A stretch of 64,000 nt of DNA. Origin: Acanthosepion esculentum. Its lineage: Eukaryota; Mollusca; Cephalopoda; Sepiida; Sepiidae. Position numbers and translations under genes: made by a program. Within the stretch, counting starts at the first letter, position 1. Every line of letters begins with the position of its first letter. The stretch spans positions 4,437,501-4,501,500 of the forward strand of contig CAXIWW010000817.1 in NCBI GenBank assembly GCA_964036315.1, written 5' to 3'. A model generated the notes under the pieces. That model was given only the letters and a program-made list of their open reading frames with translations, did not search any database and was not told the origin of the DNA. Below are positions 14,701 through 25,594 of the stretch, in pieces.

Positions 14701-15060
14701 ATGTTTATATAAAAACTTGCGAACAACGCCAGTTGATAGAAAAAGTGCCAACAGCACCACAGCTGATAGCAAAAGTGCCAACAGCTGATAGCAAAAGTGC
14801 CAACAGCTGATACCAAAAGCTGATAGCAAAAGTGCCAACAGCTGATAGCAAAAGTGCCAACAGCACCACAGTGCCAACTAGTCCTAGGTATGACTATAAA
14901 CTACATCTGACAGCAAGGCTTCTGTTCACAAAGGGGCCCAGCTATGAGCAAATGACCCCCACTAAAAAAAACTCTATGAAAGTATAAAAATACATGTTTA
15001 TATAAAAACTTGCGTACAACACCAGTTGATAGCAAAAGTGCCAACAGCACCACAGCTGAT
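11590..15060 (+). repeat. Spaced duplication, offset ~2,670 bp
   Basis: About 11,590-12,410 recurs at about 14,260-15,060. Shared rare variants are CATCACCACAG, TAGCACAAGTG, CCAACCACTGATACC, GAATGATTATAAACTACAAC, CAAATACTGACC and AAATGACCCCCACT. One 22-mer is truncated in the right copy (CTGATACCAAAAGCTGATAGC near 14,815), which changes the offset from 2,670 to about 2,662. Confidence 0.82.
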
Positions 15061-17246
15061 AGCAAAAGTGCCAACAGCTGATAGCAAAAGTGCCAACAGC
15101 TGATACCGAAAGTGCCAAAAGCTTATATCAAAAGTGCCAACAGCTGATAGCTAAAGTGCCAACAGCTGATAGCAAAAGTGCAAACAGCTGATAGCAAAAG
15201 TGCCAACAGCTGATACCAAATGTGCTAACAGCTGATAGCAAAAGTGCCAACAGCTGATAGCAAAAGTGCCAACAGCACCACAGTGCCAACTAGTCCTAGG
15301 TATGATTATAAACTACATCTGACAGCAAGGCTTCTGATCACAAAGGGTCCCAGCTATGAGCAAATAGTGACCCCCCACTGAAAAAAAACACTATGAAAGT
15401 GTAAAAATAGATGTTTATATAAAAACTTGCGAACAACACCAGTTGATAGCAAAAGTGCCAACAGCACCACAGCTGATAACAAAAGTGCCAACAGCTGATA
15501 GCAAAGTGCCAACAGCTGATAGCAAATGTGCCAACAGCTGATAGCAAAAGTGCCAACAGCACCACAATGCCAACTAGTCCTAGGTATGACAATAAACTAC
15601 ATCTGACAGCAAGGCTTCTGATCACAAAGGGTACCAGCTATGAGCAAATAGTGACCCCCCACTAAAAAAAAACACTATGAAAGTATAAAAATACATGTTT
15701 ATATAAAAACTTGCGAAGAACACCAGTTGATAGCAAAAGTGCCAACAGCACCACAGCTGATAGCAAAAGTGCCAACAGCTGATAGCAAAAGTGCCAACAG
15801 CAACATATGGCCAACTAGTCCAAGGTACGACTATAAACTACATCTGACAGCAAGGCGTCTGATCACAAAGGGTCCCAGCTATGAGCAAATAGTGACCCCC
15901 CACTAAAAAAAAAACACACTATGAAAGTATAAAAATACATGTTTATATAAAAACTTGCGAACAACACCAGTTGATAGCAAAAGTGCCAACAGCTGATAGC
16001 AAATGTGCCAAAAGCTGATAGCAAAAGTGCAGACAGCTGATAGCAAAAGTGCCAACAGCTGATACCAAAAGTGCCAAAAGCTGATAGCAAAAGTGCCAAC
16101 AGCTGATATCAAAAGTGCCAACAGCTGATAGGAAAAGTGCCAACAGCTGATACCAAAAGTGCCAACAGCACCACAGTGCCAACTAGTCCTAGGTATGACA
16201 ATAAACTACATCTGACAGCAAGGCTTCTGATCACAAAGTGTCCCAGCTATGAGCAAATAGTGACCCCCACTAAAAAAAACACTATGAATGTATAACAATA
16301 CATGTTTATATAAAAACATGCGAACAACACCAGTTGATAGCAAAAGTGCCTACAGCACCACAGCTGATAGCAAAAGTGCCAACAGCTGATAGCAAAAGTG
16401 CCAACAGCTGATAGTAAAAGTGGCAAAAGCTGATAGCAAAAGTGCCAACAGCTGATAGCAAAAGTGCCAACAGATGATAGCAAAAGTGCCAACAGCTAAT
16501 AGCAGAAGTGCCAACAGCTGATAGCAAATTTTCCAACAGCTGATTGCAAAAGTGCCAACAGCTGATAGCAAAAGTGCCAACAGCTGATACCAAAAGTGCC
16601 AACAGCTGATAGCAAAAGTGCCAACAGTTGATAGCAAAAGTGCCAACAGCACCAGAGCTGATAGCAAAAGTGCCAACAGCTGATAGAAAAAGTGCCAACA
16701 GCACCACAGTGCCAACTAGTCCTAGATATGATTATAAACTACATCTGACAGCAAGGCTTCTGATCCCAGGGTCCCAGCTATAAGCAAATAATGACCCCCC
16801 ACTAAAAAAAAACACTATGAATGTAAAAAATATATGTTTATATAAAAACTTTCGAACAACACCAGTTGATAGCAAAAGTGCCAACAGCACCACAGCTGAT
16901 AACAAAAGTGCGAACAGCTGATAGCAAAAGTGCCAACAGCTGATAGCAAAAGTGCCAACTGCTGATAGCAAAAGTGCCAAGAGCTGATACCAAAAGTGCC
17001 AACAGCTTATAGCAAAAGTGCCAACAGCTGATAGCAAAAGTGCCAACAGCACCACAGTTCCAACTAGTCCTAGGTATGACTATAAACTACATCTGAAAGC
17101 AAGGCTTCTGATCACAAAGGGTCCCAGCTATGAGCAAATAGTGACCCCCCACTAAAAAAAAACACTATGAATGTATAAAAATACATGTTTATATAAAAAC
17201 TTGCGAACAATACCAGTTGATAGAAAAAGTGCCAACAGCACCACAG

Positions 17247-17686
17247 CTGCTAGCAAAAGAGCCAACAGCTGATAGCAAAAGTGCCAACAGCTGATAGCAA
17301 AAGTGCCAACAGATGATAGCAAAAGTTCCAACAGCTGATAGCAAAAGTGACAAAAGCTGATAGCAAAAGTCCCAACAGCTGATAGCAAAAGTGCCAAAAG
17401 CTGATAGCAAATGTGCCAACCGCTGATAGCAAAAGTGCCAACAGCTGATAGCAAAAGTGCCAACAGCTGATAGTAAAAGTGCCAAAAGCTGATAGCAAAA
17501 GTGCCAACAGATGATAGCAAAAGTGCCAAAAGCTGATAACAAAAGTGCCAACAGCTGATAGCAAAAGTGCCAACAGCTGATACCAAAAGTGCCAAAAGCT
17601 GATAGCAAAAGTGCCAACAGCTGATAGCAAAAGTGCCAACAGCTGATACCAAAAGTGCCAACAGCTGATAGAAAAAGTGCCAACAG
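17247..17686 (+). repeat. 22-bp minisatellite run, 20 copies
   Basis: 440 bp, exactly 20 x 22, so no net indel has accumulated. Substituted copies are common (CTGCTAGC, CAGATGATAG, CCAAAAG, GATACC), while the period is intact. Confidence 0.9.
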
Positions 17687-18600
17687 CACCACAGTGCCAA
17701 CTAGTCCTAGGTATGACTATAAACTACATCTGACAGCAAGGCTTCTGATCACAAAGGGTCCCAGCTCTGAGCAAATAGTGACCCCCCCACAAAAAAAAAC
17801 ACTATGAGTGTATAAAAATACATGTTTATATAAAAACTTGCGAACAACACCAGTTGATAGCAAAAGTGCCAACAGCACCACAGCTGATAGTAAAAGTGCC
17901 AACAGCTGATAGCAAAAGTGCCAACAGCTGATAGCAAAAGTGCCAACGGCACCACAGTGCCAACTAGTCCTAGGTATGATTATAACTACATCTGACAGCA
18001 AGTCTTCTGATCACAAAGGGTCCAAGCTATGAGCAAATAGTGACCCCCCACTAAAAAAAAACACACTATGAAAGTATAAAAATACATGTTTATATAAAAA
18101 CTTGCGAACAATACCAGTTGATAGCAAAAGTGCCTACAGCACCACAGCTGATAGCAAAAGTGCCAACAGCTGATAGCAAAAGTGCCAACAGCACCATATG
18201 GCCAACTAGTCCTAGGTATGACTATAAACTACATCTGACAGCAAGGCTTCTGATCACAAAGGGTCCCAGCTATGAGCAAATAGTGAGCCCCCACTAAAAA
18301 AAAACACTATGAATGTAAAAAATATATGTTTATATAAAAACTTGCGAACAACACCAGTTGATAGCAAAAGTGGCAACAGCACCACAGCTGATAACAAAAG
18401 TGCCAACAGCTGATAGCAAATTGTGCCAACAGCTGATAGCAAAAGTGCCAACTGCTGATAGCAAAAGTGCCAACAGCTGATAGCAAAAGTGCCAACTGCT
18501 GATAGCAAAAGTGCCAAGAGCTGATACCAAAAGTGCCAACAGCTGATAGCAAAAGTGCCAACAGCTGATAGCAAAAGTGCCAACAGCACCACAGTTCCAA

Positions 18601-18640
18601 CTAGTCCTAGGTATGACTATAAACAACACCAGTTGATAGC
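18601..18640 (+). repeat. Satellite unit with the core of its module deleted
   Basis: The module reads CTAGTCCTAGGTATGACTAT, then AAACAACACCAGTTGATAGC. The stretch from TACATCTGACAG through CTTGCG (about 125 bp) is missing. The join is at AAC, present at both edges in normal modules (TATAAAC and GCGAACAAC), so a short direct repeat could have caused it. Confidence 0.9.
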
Positions 18641-19912
18641 AAAAGTGCCAACAGCTGATAGCAAAAGTGCCAACAGCTGATAGCAAATGTGCCAACAGCT
18701 GAAAGCAAAAGTGAAAATAGCCCCACATTGCCAACTAGTCCTAGGTATGACAATAATTACAACTGACAGCAAGGCTTCTGATCACAAAGGGTCCCAGCTA
18801 TGAGCAAATAGTGACACCCACTAAAAAAAAAAACACTATGAATGTATAAAAATACATGTTTATATAAAAACTTGCGAACAACACCAGTTGATAGCAAAAG
18901 TGCCAACAGCTGATACCAAAAGTGCCAAAAGCTGATATCAAAAGTGCACACAGCTGATAGCTAAAGTGCCAACAGCTGATAGCAAAAGTGCAAACAGCTG
19001 ATAGCAAAAGTGCCAACAGCTGATACCAAAAGTGCCAACAGCTGATACCAAAAGTGCCAACAGCACCACAGTGCCAAGTAGTCCTAGGTATGACTATAAA
19101 CTACATCTGACAGCAAGGCTTATGATCACAAAGGGTCCCAGCTATGAACAAATAGTTACCCCCCATTAAAAAAAAAACACTATGAAAGTATAAAAATACA
19201 TGTTTATATAAAAACTTGCGAACAACACCAGTTGATAGCAAAAGTGCCAACAGCACCACAGCTGATAGCAAAAGTGCCAACAGCTGATAGCAAAAGTGCC
19301 AACAGCTGATACCAAAACTGCAAAAAGCTGATAGCAAAAGTGCCAACAGCTGATACCAAAAGTTCCAACAGCTGATAGCAAAAGTGCCAACAGCTGATAG
19401 CAAAAGTGCCAAACGCACCACAGTGCCAACTAGTCCTAGGTATGATTATAAACTACATCTGACAGCAAGGCTTCTGATCACAAAGGGTCCCAGCTATGAG
19501 CAAATAGTGACCCCCCACTATAAAAAAACACTATGAAAGTATAATAATTCATGTTTTTATAAAAACTTGCGAACAACACCAGTTGATAGCAAAAGTGCCA
19601 ACAGCTGATAGCAAAAGTGCCAAAAGCTGATAGCAAACGTGCCAACAGCTGATAGCAAAAGTGCCAGCAGCTGATAGCAAAAGGGCCAACAGCTGATAGC
19701 AAAAGTGACAACAGCACAACATTGCCAACTAGTCCTAGGTATGACTATAAACTACATCCGACAGCAAGGCTTCTGATCACAAAGGGTTTCAGCTATGAGC
19801 AAATAGTGACCCCCCACTAAAAAAAAAACACTATGAAAGTATAAAAATACATGTTTATATCAAAACTTGCGAACAACAACAGTTGATAACAAAAGTGCCA
19901 ACAGCACCACAG

Positions 19913-20395
19913 CTGATAGCAAAAGTGCCAACATTTGATAGCAAAAGTGCCAACAGCTGATACCAAAAGTGCCAAAAGCTGATAGCAAAATTGCCAACAG
20001 CTGATAGCAAAAGTGCCAACAGCTGATAGCAAAAGTGCCAACAGCTGATACCAAAAGTGCCAAAAGCTGATATCAAAAGTGCCAACAGTTGATAGCTAAA
20101 GTGCCAACAGCTGATTGCAAAAGTGCAAACAGCTGATAGCAAAAGTGCCAACAGCTGATACCAAAAGTTCCAACAGCTAATAGCAAAAGTGCCAACAGCT
20201 GATAGCAAAAGTGCCAAAAGCTGATAGCAAAATTGCCAACAGCTGATAGCAAAAGTGCCAACAGCTGATAGCAAAAGTGCCAACAGCTGATACCAAAAGT
20301 GCCAAAAGCTGATATCAAAAGTGCCAACAGCTGATAACAAAAGTGCCAACAGCTGATAGCAAAGTGCCAACAGCTGATAGCAAAAGTGCCAACAG
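19913..20395 (+). repeat. 22-bp minisatellite run, 22 copies (longest uninterrupted run measured)
   Basis: 483 bp, equal to 22 x 22 minus one base; a single copy near 20,355 has lost one A. Many copies are the linked variants GATACC and CCAAAAG, arranged in repeating pairs. On the - strand this run supports a spurious open frame of 184 codons. Confidence 0.9.
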
Positions 20396-20589
20396 CACCA
20401 CAATGCCAACTAGTCCTAGGTATGACTATAAACTACATCTGACAGCAGGGCTTCTGATCACAAAGGGTCCCAGCTATGAGCAAATAGTGCCCCCCCACTA
20501 AAAAAAACACTATGAATGTATAAAATACATGTTTATATAAAAACTTGCGAACAACAACAGTTGATAGCAAAAGTGCCAACAGCACCACA

Positions 20590-21027
20590 GCTGATAGCAA
20601 AAGTGCCAAAATCTGACAGCAAGGCTTCTGATCACAAAGGGTCCCAACATCTGATAGCAAAAGTGCCAACAGATGATAGCAAAAGCGCCAACAGATGATA
20701 GCAAAAGTGCCAACAGCTGATAGTAAAAGTGCCAACAGCTGATAGCAAAAGTGCCAAAAGCTGATAGCAAAAGTGCAGACAGCTGATAGCAAAAGTGCCA
20801 ACAGCTGATAGCAAAAGTGCCAACAGCTGATAGCAAAAGTGCCAACAGCTGATAGCAAAAGTGCCAACTGCTGATAGCAAAATTGACAACAGCTCATAGC
20901 AAAAGTGCCAACAGCTGATACGAAAAGTGCCAAAAGCTGATAGCAAAAGTGCCAACAGCTGATAGCAAAATACCAACAGCTGATAGCCAAAGTGCCAACA
21001 GCTGATAGCAAAAGTGCCAACAGCACC
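20590..21027 (+). repeat. 22-bp run interrupted by a fragment of the constant module
   Basis: About 20 positions of 22-mers, but at 20,611-20,645 a 35-bp piece of the constant module (ATCTGACAGCAAGG through GGGTCCC) sits inside the run, with normal 22-mers on both sides. The piece begins CTGACAGCAA, resembling the 22-mer start CTGATAGCAA, which suggests exchange at that short similarity. Confidence 0.85.
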
Positions 21028-22772
21028 ACATTGCCAAATAGTCCTAGGTATGACTATAAACTACATCTGACAGCAAGGCTTCTGATCACAAAGGTTCCCA
21101 GCTATGAGCAAATAGTGACCCCCCACTAAAAAAAACACTACGAAAATATAAAAATAGATGTTCATATAAAAACTTGCGAACAACGCCAGTTGATAGCAAA
21201 AGTGCCAACAGCACCACAGCTGATAGCAAAAGTGCCAACAGCTGATAGCAAAAGTGCCAACAGCTGATACCAAAAGTGCCAACAGCTGATACCAAAAGTG
21301 CCAAAACCTGATATCAAAAGTGCACACAGCTGATAGCTAAAGTGCCAACAGCTGATAGCAAAAGTGCCATCAGCTGATAGCAAAAGTGCCAACAGCTGAT
21401 ACCAAAAGTGCCAACAGCTGATAGCAAAAGTGCCAACAGCTGATAGCAAAAGTGCCAACAGCACCACAGTGCCAACTAGTCCTAGGTATGACTATAAACT
21501 ACATCTGACAGCAAGGCTTCTGATCACAAAGGTTCCCAGCTATGAGCAAATAGTGACCCCCCACTAAAAAAAAACACTATGAAAGTATAAAAATAGATGT
21601 TTATATAAACACTTGCGAACAACACCAGTTGATAGCAAAAGTGCCAACAGCACCACAGCTGATAACAAAAGTGCCAACAGCTGATAGCAAAGTGCCAACA
21701 GCTGATAGCAAAAGTGCCAACAGCTGATAGTAGAAGTGCCAACAGCGGATAGAAAAAGTGGAAACAGCTGATAGCAAAAGTGCCAAAACTGATAGCAAAA
21801 GTGCCAACAGCTGATAGCAAAAGTGCCAACAGCTGATACCAAATGTGCCAAAAGCTGATAGCAAAAGTGCCAACAGCTGATAGCAAAAGTGCCAACAGCT
21901 GATAGCAAAAGTGCCAACAGCTGATAGCAAAAGTGCCAACAGCACCACAGTGCCAACTAGTCCAAGGTATGACTATTAACTACATCTGACAGCAAGGCTT
22001 CTGATCACAAAGGGTCCCAGCTATGAGCAAATAGTGACCCCCACTAAAAAAAAACACTATGAATGTATAAAAATATATGTTTATATAAAAATTTGCGAAC
22101 AACACCAGTTGATAGCAAAAGTGCCAACAGCACCACAGCTAATAGCAAAAGTGCCAACAGATTATAGCAAAAGTGCCAACAGCTGATAGCAAAAGTGCCA
22201 ACAGCTCATAGCAAAAGTGCCAACAGCTGATAGCAAAAGTGCCAACAGCAACACAGTGCAAACTAGTCCTAGGTATGACTATAAACTACATCTGACAGCA
22301 AGGCTTCTGATCACAAAGGGTCCCAGCTACGAGCAAATAGTGACCCCCCCTAAAAAAAACACTATGAATGTATAAAAATACATGTTTATATAAAAACTTG
22401 TGAACAACACAAGTTGATAGCAAAAGTGCCAACAGCACCACCGCTGATAGCAAAAATGCCAACAGCTGATAGCAAAAGTGCCAACAGATGATACCAAAAG
22501 TGCCAACAGCTGATAGCAAAAGTGCCAACAGCTGATAGCAAAAGTGCCAACAGCTGAAAGCAAAAGTGAAAATAGCCCCACATTCCCAACTAGTCCTAGG
22601 TATGACTATAAACTACAACTGACAGCAAGGCTTCTGATCACAAAGGGTCAGAGCTATGAGCAAATAGTGACACCCCACTAAAAAAAAACACTATGAATGT
22701 ATAAAAATACATGTTTATATAAAAACTTGTGAACAACACCAGTTGATAGCAAAAGTGCCAACAGCACCACAG

Positions 22773-23214
22773 GTGATAGCAAAAGTGCCAACAGCTGATC
22801 GCAAAAGTGCCAACAGCTGATAGCAAAAGTGCCAACAGCTGATAGCAAAAGTGGCAAAAGCTGATACCAAATGTGCCGAAAGCTGATAGCAAAAGTGCCA
22901 ACTGCTGATAGCAAAAGTGCCAACAGCTGATAGCAAATGTGCCAACAGCTGATAGCAAAAGTGCCAACAGATTATACCAAAGGTTCCAACAGCTGATAGC
23001 AAAAGTGCCAACAGCTGATAGCAAAAGTGCCAACAGCTGATAGCAAATGTGCCAACAGCTGATAGAAAAAAGTGCCAACAGCTGATAGAAAAAAGTGCCA
23101 ACAGCTGATAGCAAAAGTTCCAAAAGGTGATACCGAAAGTGCCAAAAGCTGATAGCAAAAGTGCCAACAGCTGATAGCAAAAGTGCCAACAGCTGATAGC
23201 AAAATTGCCAACAC
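22773..23214 (+). repeat. 22-bp minisatellite run, 20 copies
   Basis: 442 bp, equal to 20 x 22 plus two bases. The two extra bases are single A insertions in adjacent copies (GATAGAAAAAAGTG at about 23,063 and 23,086), which look like one mutation later duplicated together with its copy. Confidence 0.88.
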
Positions 23215-24201
23215 CACCACAGTGCCAACTAGTCCTAGGTATGACTATAAACTACATCTGACAGCAAGGCTTCGGATCACAAAGTGTCCCAGCTATGTGC
23301 AAAAAGTGACCCCCCACTAAAAAAAAAACTATGAAAATATAAAAATACATGTTTATATAAAAACTTGCGAACAACACCAGTTAATAGCAAAAGTGCCAAC
23401 ATCACAATAGCTGATAGCAAAAGTGCCAACAGCTGATAGTAAAAGTGCCAACAGCTGATAGCAAAAGTGCCAACAGCACCACAGCTGATAGCAAAAGTGC
23501 CAACAGCACCACATTGCCAACTTGTCCAAGGTATGACTATAATCTACATCTGACAGCAAGGCTTCTGATCACAAAGGGTCCCAGCTATGAGTAAATAGTG
23601 ACCCCCCACTAAAAAACAACATTATGAATGTATAAAAATACATGTTTATATAAAAACTTGCGAACAACACCTGTTGATAGCAAAAGTGCCAACATCACCA
23701 CAGCTGATAGAAAAAGTGCCAACAGCTGATAGTAAAAGTGCCAACAGCTGATAGCAAAAGTGCCAACAGCACCACAGTGCCAACTAGTCCTAGGTATGAC
23801 TATAAACTACATCTGACAGCAAGTCTTCTGATCAGAAAGGGTCCCAGCTATGAGCAAATAGTGACCCCCCATTAAAATCAAAACACACTATGAAAGTATC
23901 AATATACATGTTTATATAAAAACTTGCGAACAACACCAGTTGATAGCAAAAGTGCCAACAGCACCAGAGTTGATAGGAAAAGTGCCAACAGCTGATAGCA
24001 AAAGTGCCAACAGCACCACATTGCCAACTTGTCCAAGGTATGACTATAAACTACATCTGACAGCAAGGCTTCTGATCACAAAGGGTCCCAGCTATGAGCA
24101 AATAGTGACACCCCACTAAAACAAACACTATGAAAGTATAAAAATACATGTTTATATAAAAACTTGCGAACAACACCAGTTGATAGCAAGAGTGCCAACA
24201 G

Positions 24202-24222
24202 CACCACAGCTTTCATACATTC
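24202..24222. other. Strand-switch breakpoint, left end of inverted block
   Basis: Forward satellite ending CAGCACCACAGCT (to 24,211) passes directly into reverse-complement satellite starting TTCATACATTCATAATG. No retroelement or filler is visible, only a possible few bases of CTTTCATA-like overlap. In the module, the reverse part begins in the A+T-rich stretch next to the TATAC...CATAGTG region. Confidence 0.92.
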
Positions 24223-25265
24223 ATAATGTTTTTTTTTAGTGGGGTGTCACTATTTGCTCAAAGCTGGGACCCTTTGTGATAAGACGCCTTGTTGTCAGAT
24301 GTAGTTTATAGTCATACCAAGGACTAGTTGGCAATGTTGTGCTGTTGGCACTTTTGATATCAGCTGTTGCCACTTTTCCTATCAGCTTTTGGCACTTTTG
24401 CTATCAGCTGTTGGCACTTTTGCTATCAGCTGTTGGCACTTTTGCTATCAGCTGTGGTGCTGTTGGCACTTTTGCTATCAACTCGTGTTGTTCGCAAGTT
24501 TTTATATAAACATGTATTTTTATTCTTTCTCAGTGTTTTTTTTTTTAGTGCGGGGTCACTATTTGCTCATAGCTGGGACCCTTTGTGATAAGAAGCTTTG
24601 CTGTCAGATGTGAGTTTATACTCATACCTAGGACTAGGTGGCACTGTGGTGCTGTTGGCACTTTTGCTATCAGCTGTTGGCACTTTTGCTATCAGCTTTA
24701 TGCACTTTTGCTATCAGCTGTTGGCACTTTTGCTATCAGCTGTTGGCACTTTTGCTATGAACTGTGGTGTTGTTTGCATTTTTGCTATCAACTGTTGTTG
24801 TTCGCAAGTTTTTATATAAACATGTATTTTTATACTTTCATAGTGTTTTTTTTTAGTGGGGGGTCACTATTTGCTCATAGCTGGTACCCTTTGTGATCGG
24901 AAGCCTTGCTGTCAGATGTAGTTTATAGTCATACCTAGGACTAGTTGGCACTGTGGTGCTGTTGGCACTTTTGCTATCAGCTGTTGGCACATTTGCTATC
25001 AGCTGCTGGCACTTTTGCTATCAGCTGTTGACACTTTTGCTATCAGCGGTTGGCACTTTCGCTATCAGCTGTGGTGTTGTTGGCACTTTTGCTATCAACT
25101 GGTGTTGTTCGCAAGTTTTTATATAAACATGAATTTTTATACTTTCATAGTGTTTTTTTTTAGTGGGGGGTCATTATTTGCTCATAGCTGAGACCCTTTG
25201 TGATCAGAAGACTTGCTGTCAGATGTAGTTTATAGTCATACCTAGGATTAGTTGGCACTGTGGTG

Positions 25266-25594
25266 CTGTTGGCACTTTTGCTATCAGCTGTTGTCACTTT
25301 TGCTATCAGCTGTTGGCACTTTTGCAATCAACTGTTGGCACTTTTGCTATCAGCTGTTGTCACTTTTGCTATCAGCTTTTGGCACTTTTGCAATCAGCTT
25401 TTGGCACTTTTGGTATCATCTGTTGGCACTTTTGCTATCAACTGTTGGCACTTTTGCTATCAGCTGTTGGCACTTTTGCTATCAGCTGTTGGCATTTTTC
25501 TATCAGCTGTTGGTACTTTTGCTATCAGCTTTTCGCACTTTTGGTATCAGCTGTTGACACTTTTGCTACAAGCTGTTGGCACTTTTGCTATCAG
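25266..25594 (-). repeat. 22-bp minisatellite run, 15 copies, inverted block
   Basis: Reverse-complement 22-mers (CTGTTGGCAC ... CTATCAG). 329 bp equals 15 x 22 minus one; the short copy is GGCATTTTTCTATCAG near 25,495. It includes CTTTTGGCAC and GGTATCA variant copies. Confidence 0.88.

Larger units (their letters stand above)
1..24211 (+). repeat. Nested satellite array, forward block 1
   Basis: Tandem units, each made of a ~192-bp constant module plus a variable number of 22-bp repeats. Module landmarks in order: GTGCCAACTAGTCCTAGG, TATGACTATAAACTACATC, TGACAGCAAGGCTTCTGATC, ACAAAGGGTCCCAGCTATGA, GCAAATAGTGACCCCCCACT, an A tract of 7-10, CACTATGAA(A or T)GTATAAA, TACATGTTTATATAAAAAC, TTGCGAACAACACCAGTTG, then one 22-mer-like copy and CACCACAG. 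The window opens inside a module, so the array continues to the left. Copies differ mainly by substitutions and by 22-mer number. The block ends at a strand switch near 24,211. No gene lies in it: the open frames on the - strand follow the 22-bp runs and are a property of the repeat. Confidence 0.97.

Noticed and set aside
17247..17686. NFI sites from TTGGCA/TGCCAA in each 22-mer
   Set aside because: Only half-sites occur, and the full TTGGC-N5-GCCAA spacing does not occur within or between consensus 22-mers.
19913..20395. Short regular repeats as a CRISPR array
   Set aside because: The repeats are directly contiguous with no unique spacers, the flanks are more satellite, and the retrotransposons show a eukaryotic genome.
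20433..21029. 198-codon open frame on the - strand, hydrophobic, as a possible membrane protein
   Set aside because: It consists of 22-mers read in rotating frames plus one module, and similar frames appear wherever a 22-mer run is long. There is no unique sequence, no conserved start and no codon-position pattern of variation.
1..24211. Centromere identity through a CENP-B box
   Set aside because: The module contains TTCGCAAG on one strand but not the rest of the CENP-B box pattern. Satellite abundance alone does not show centromere function.
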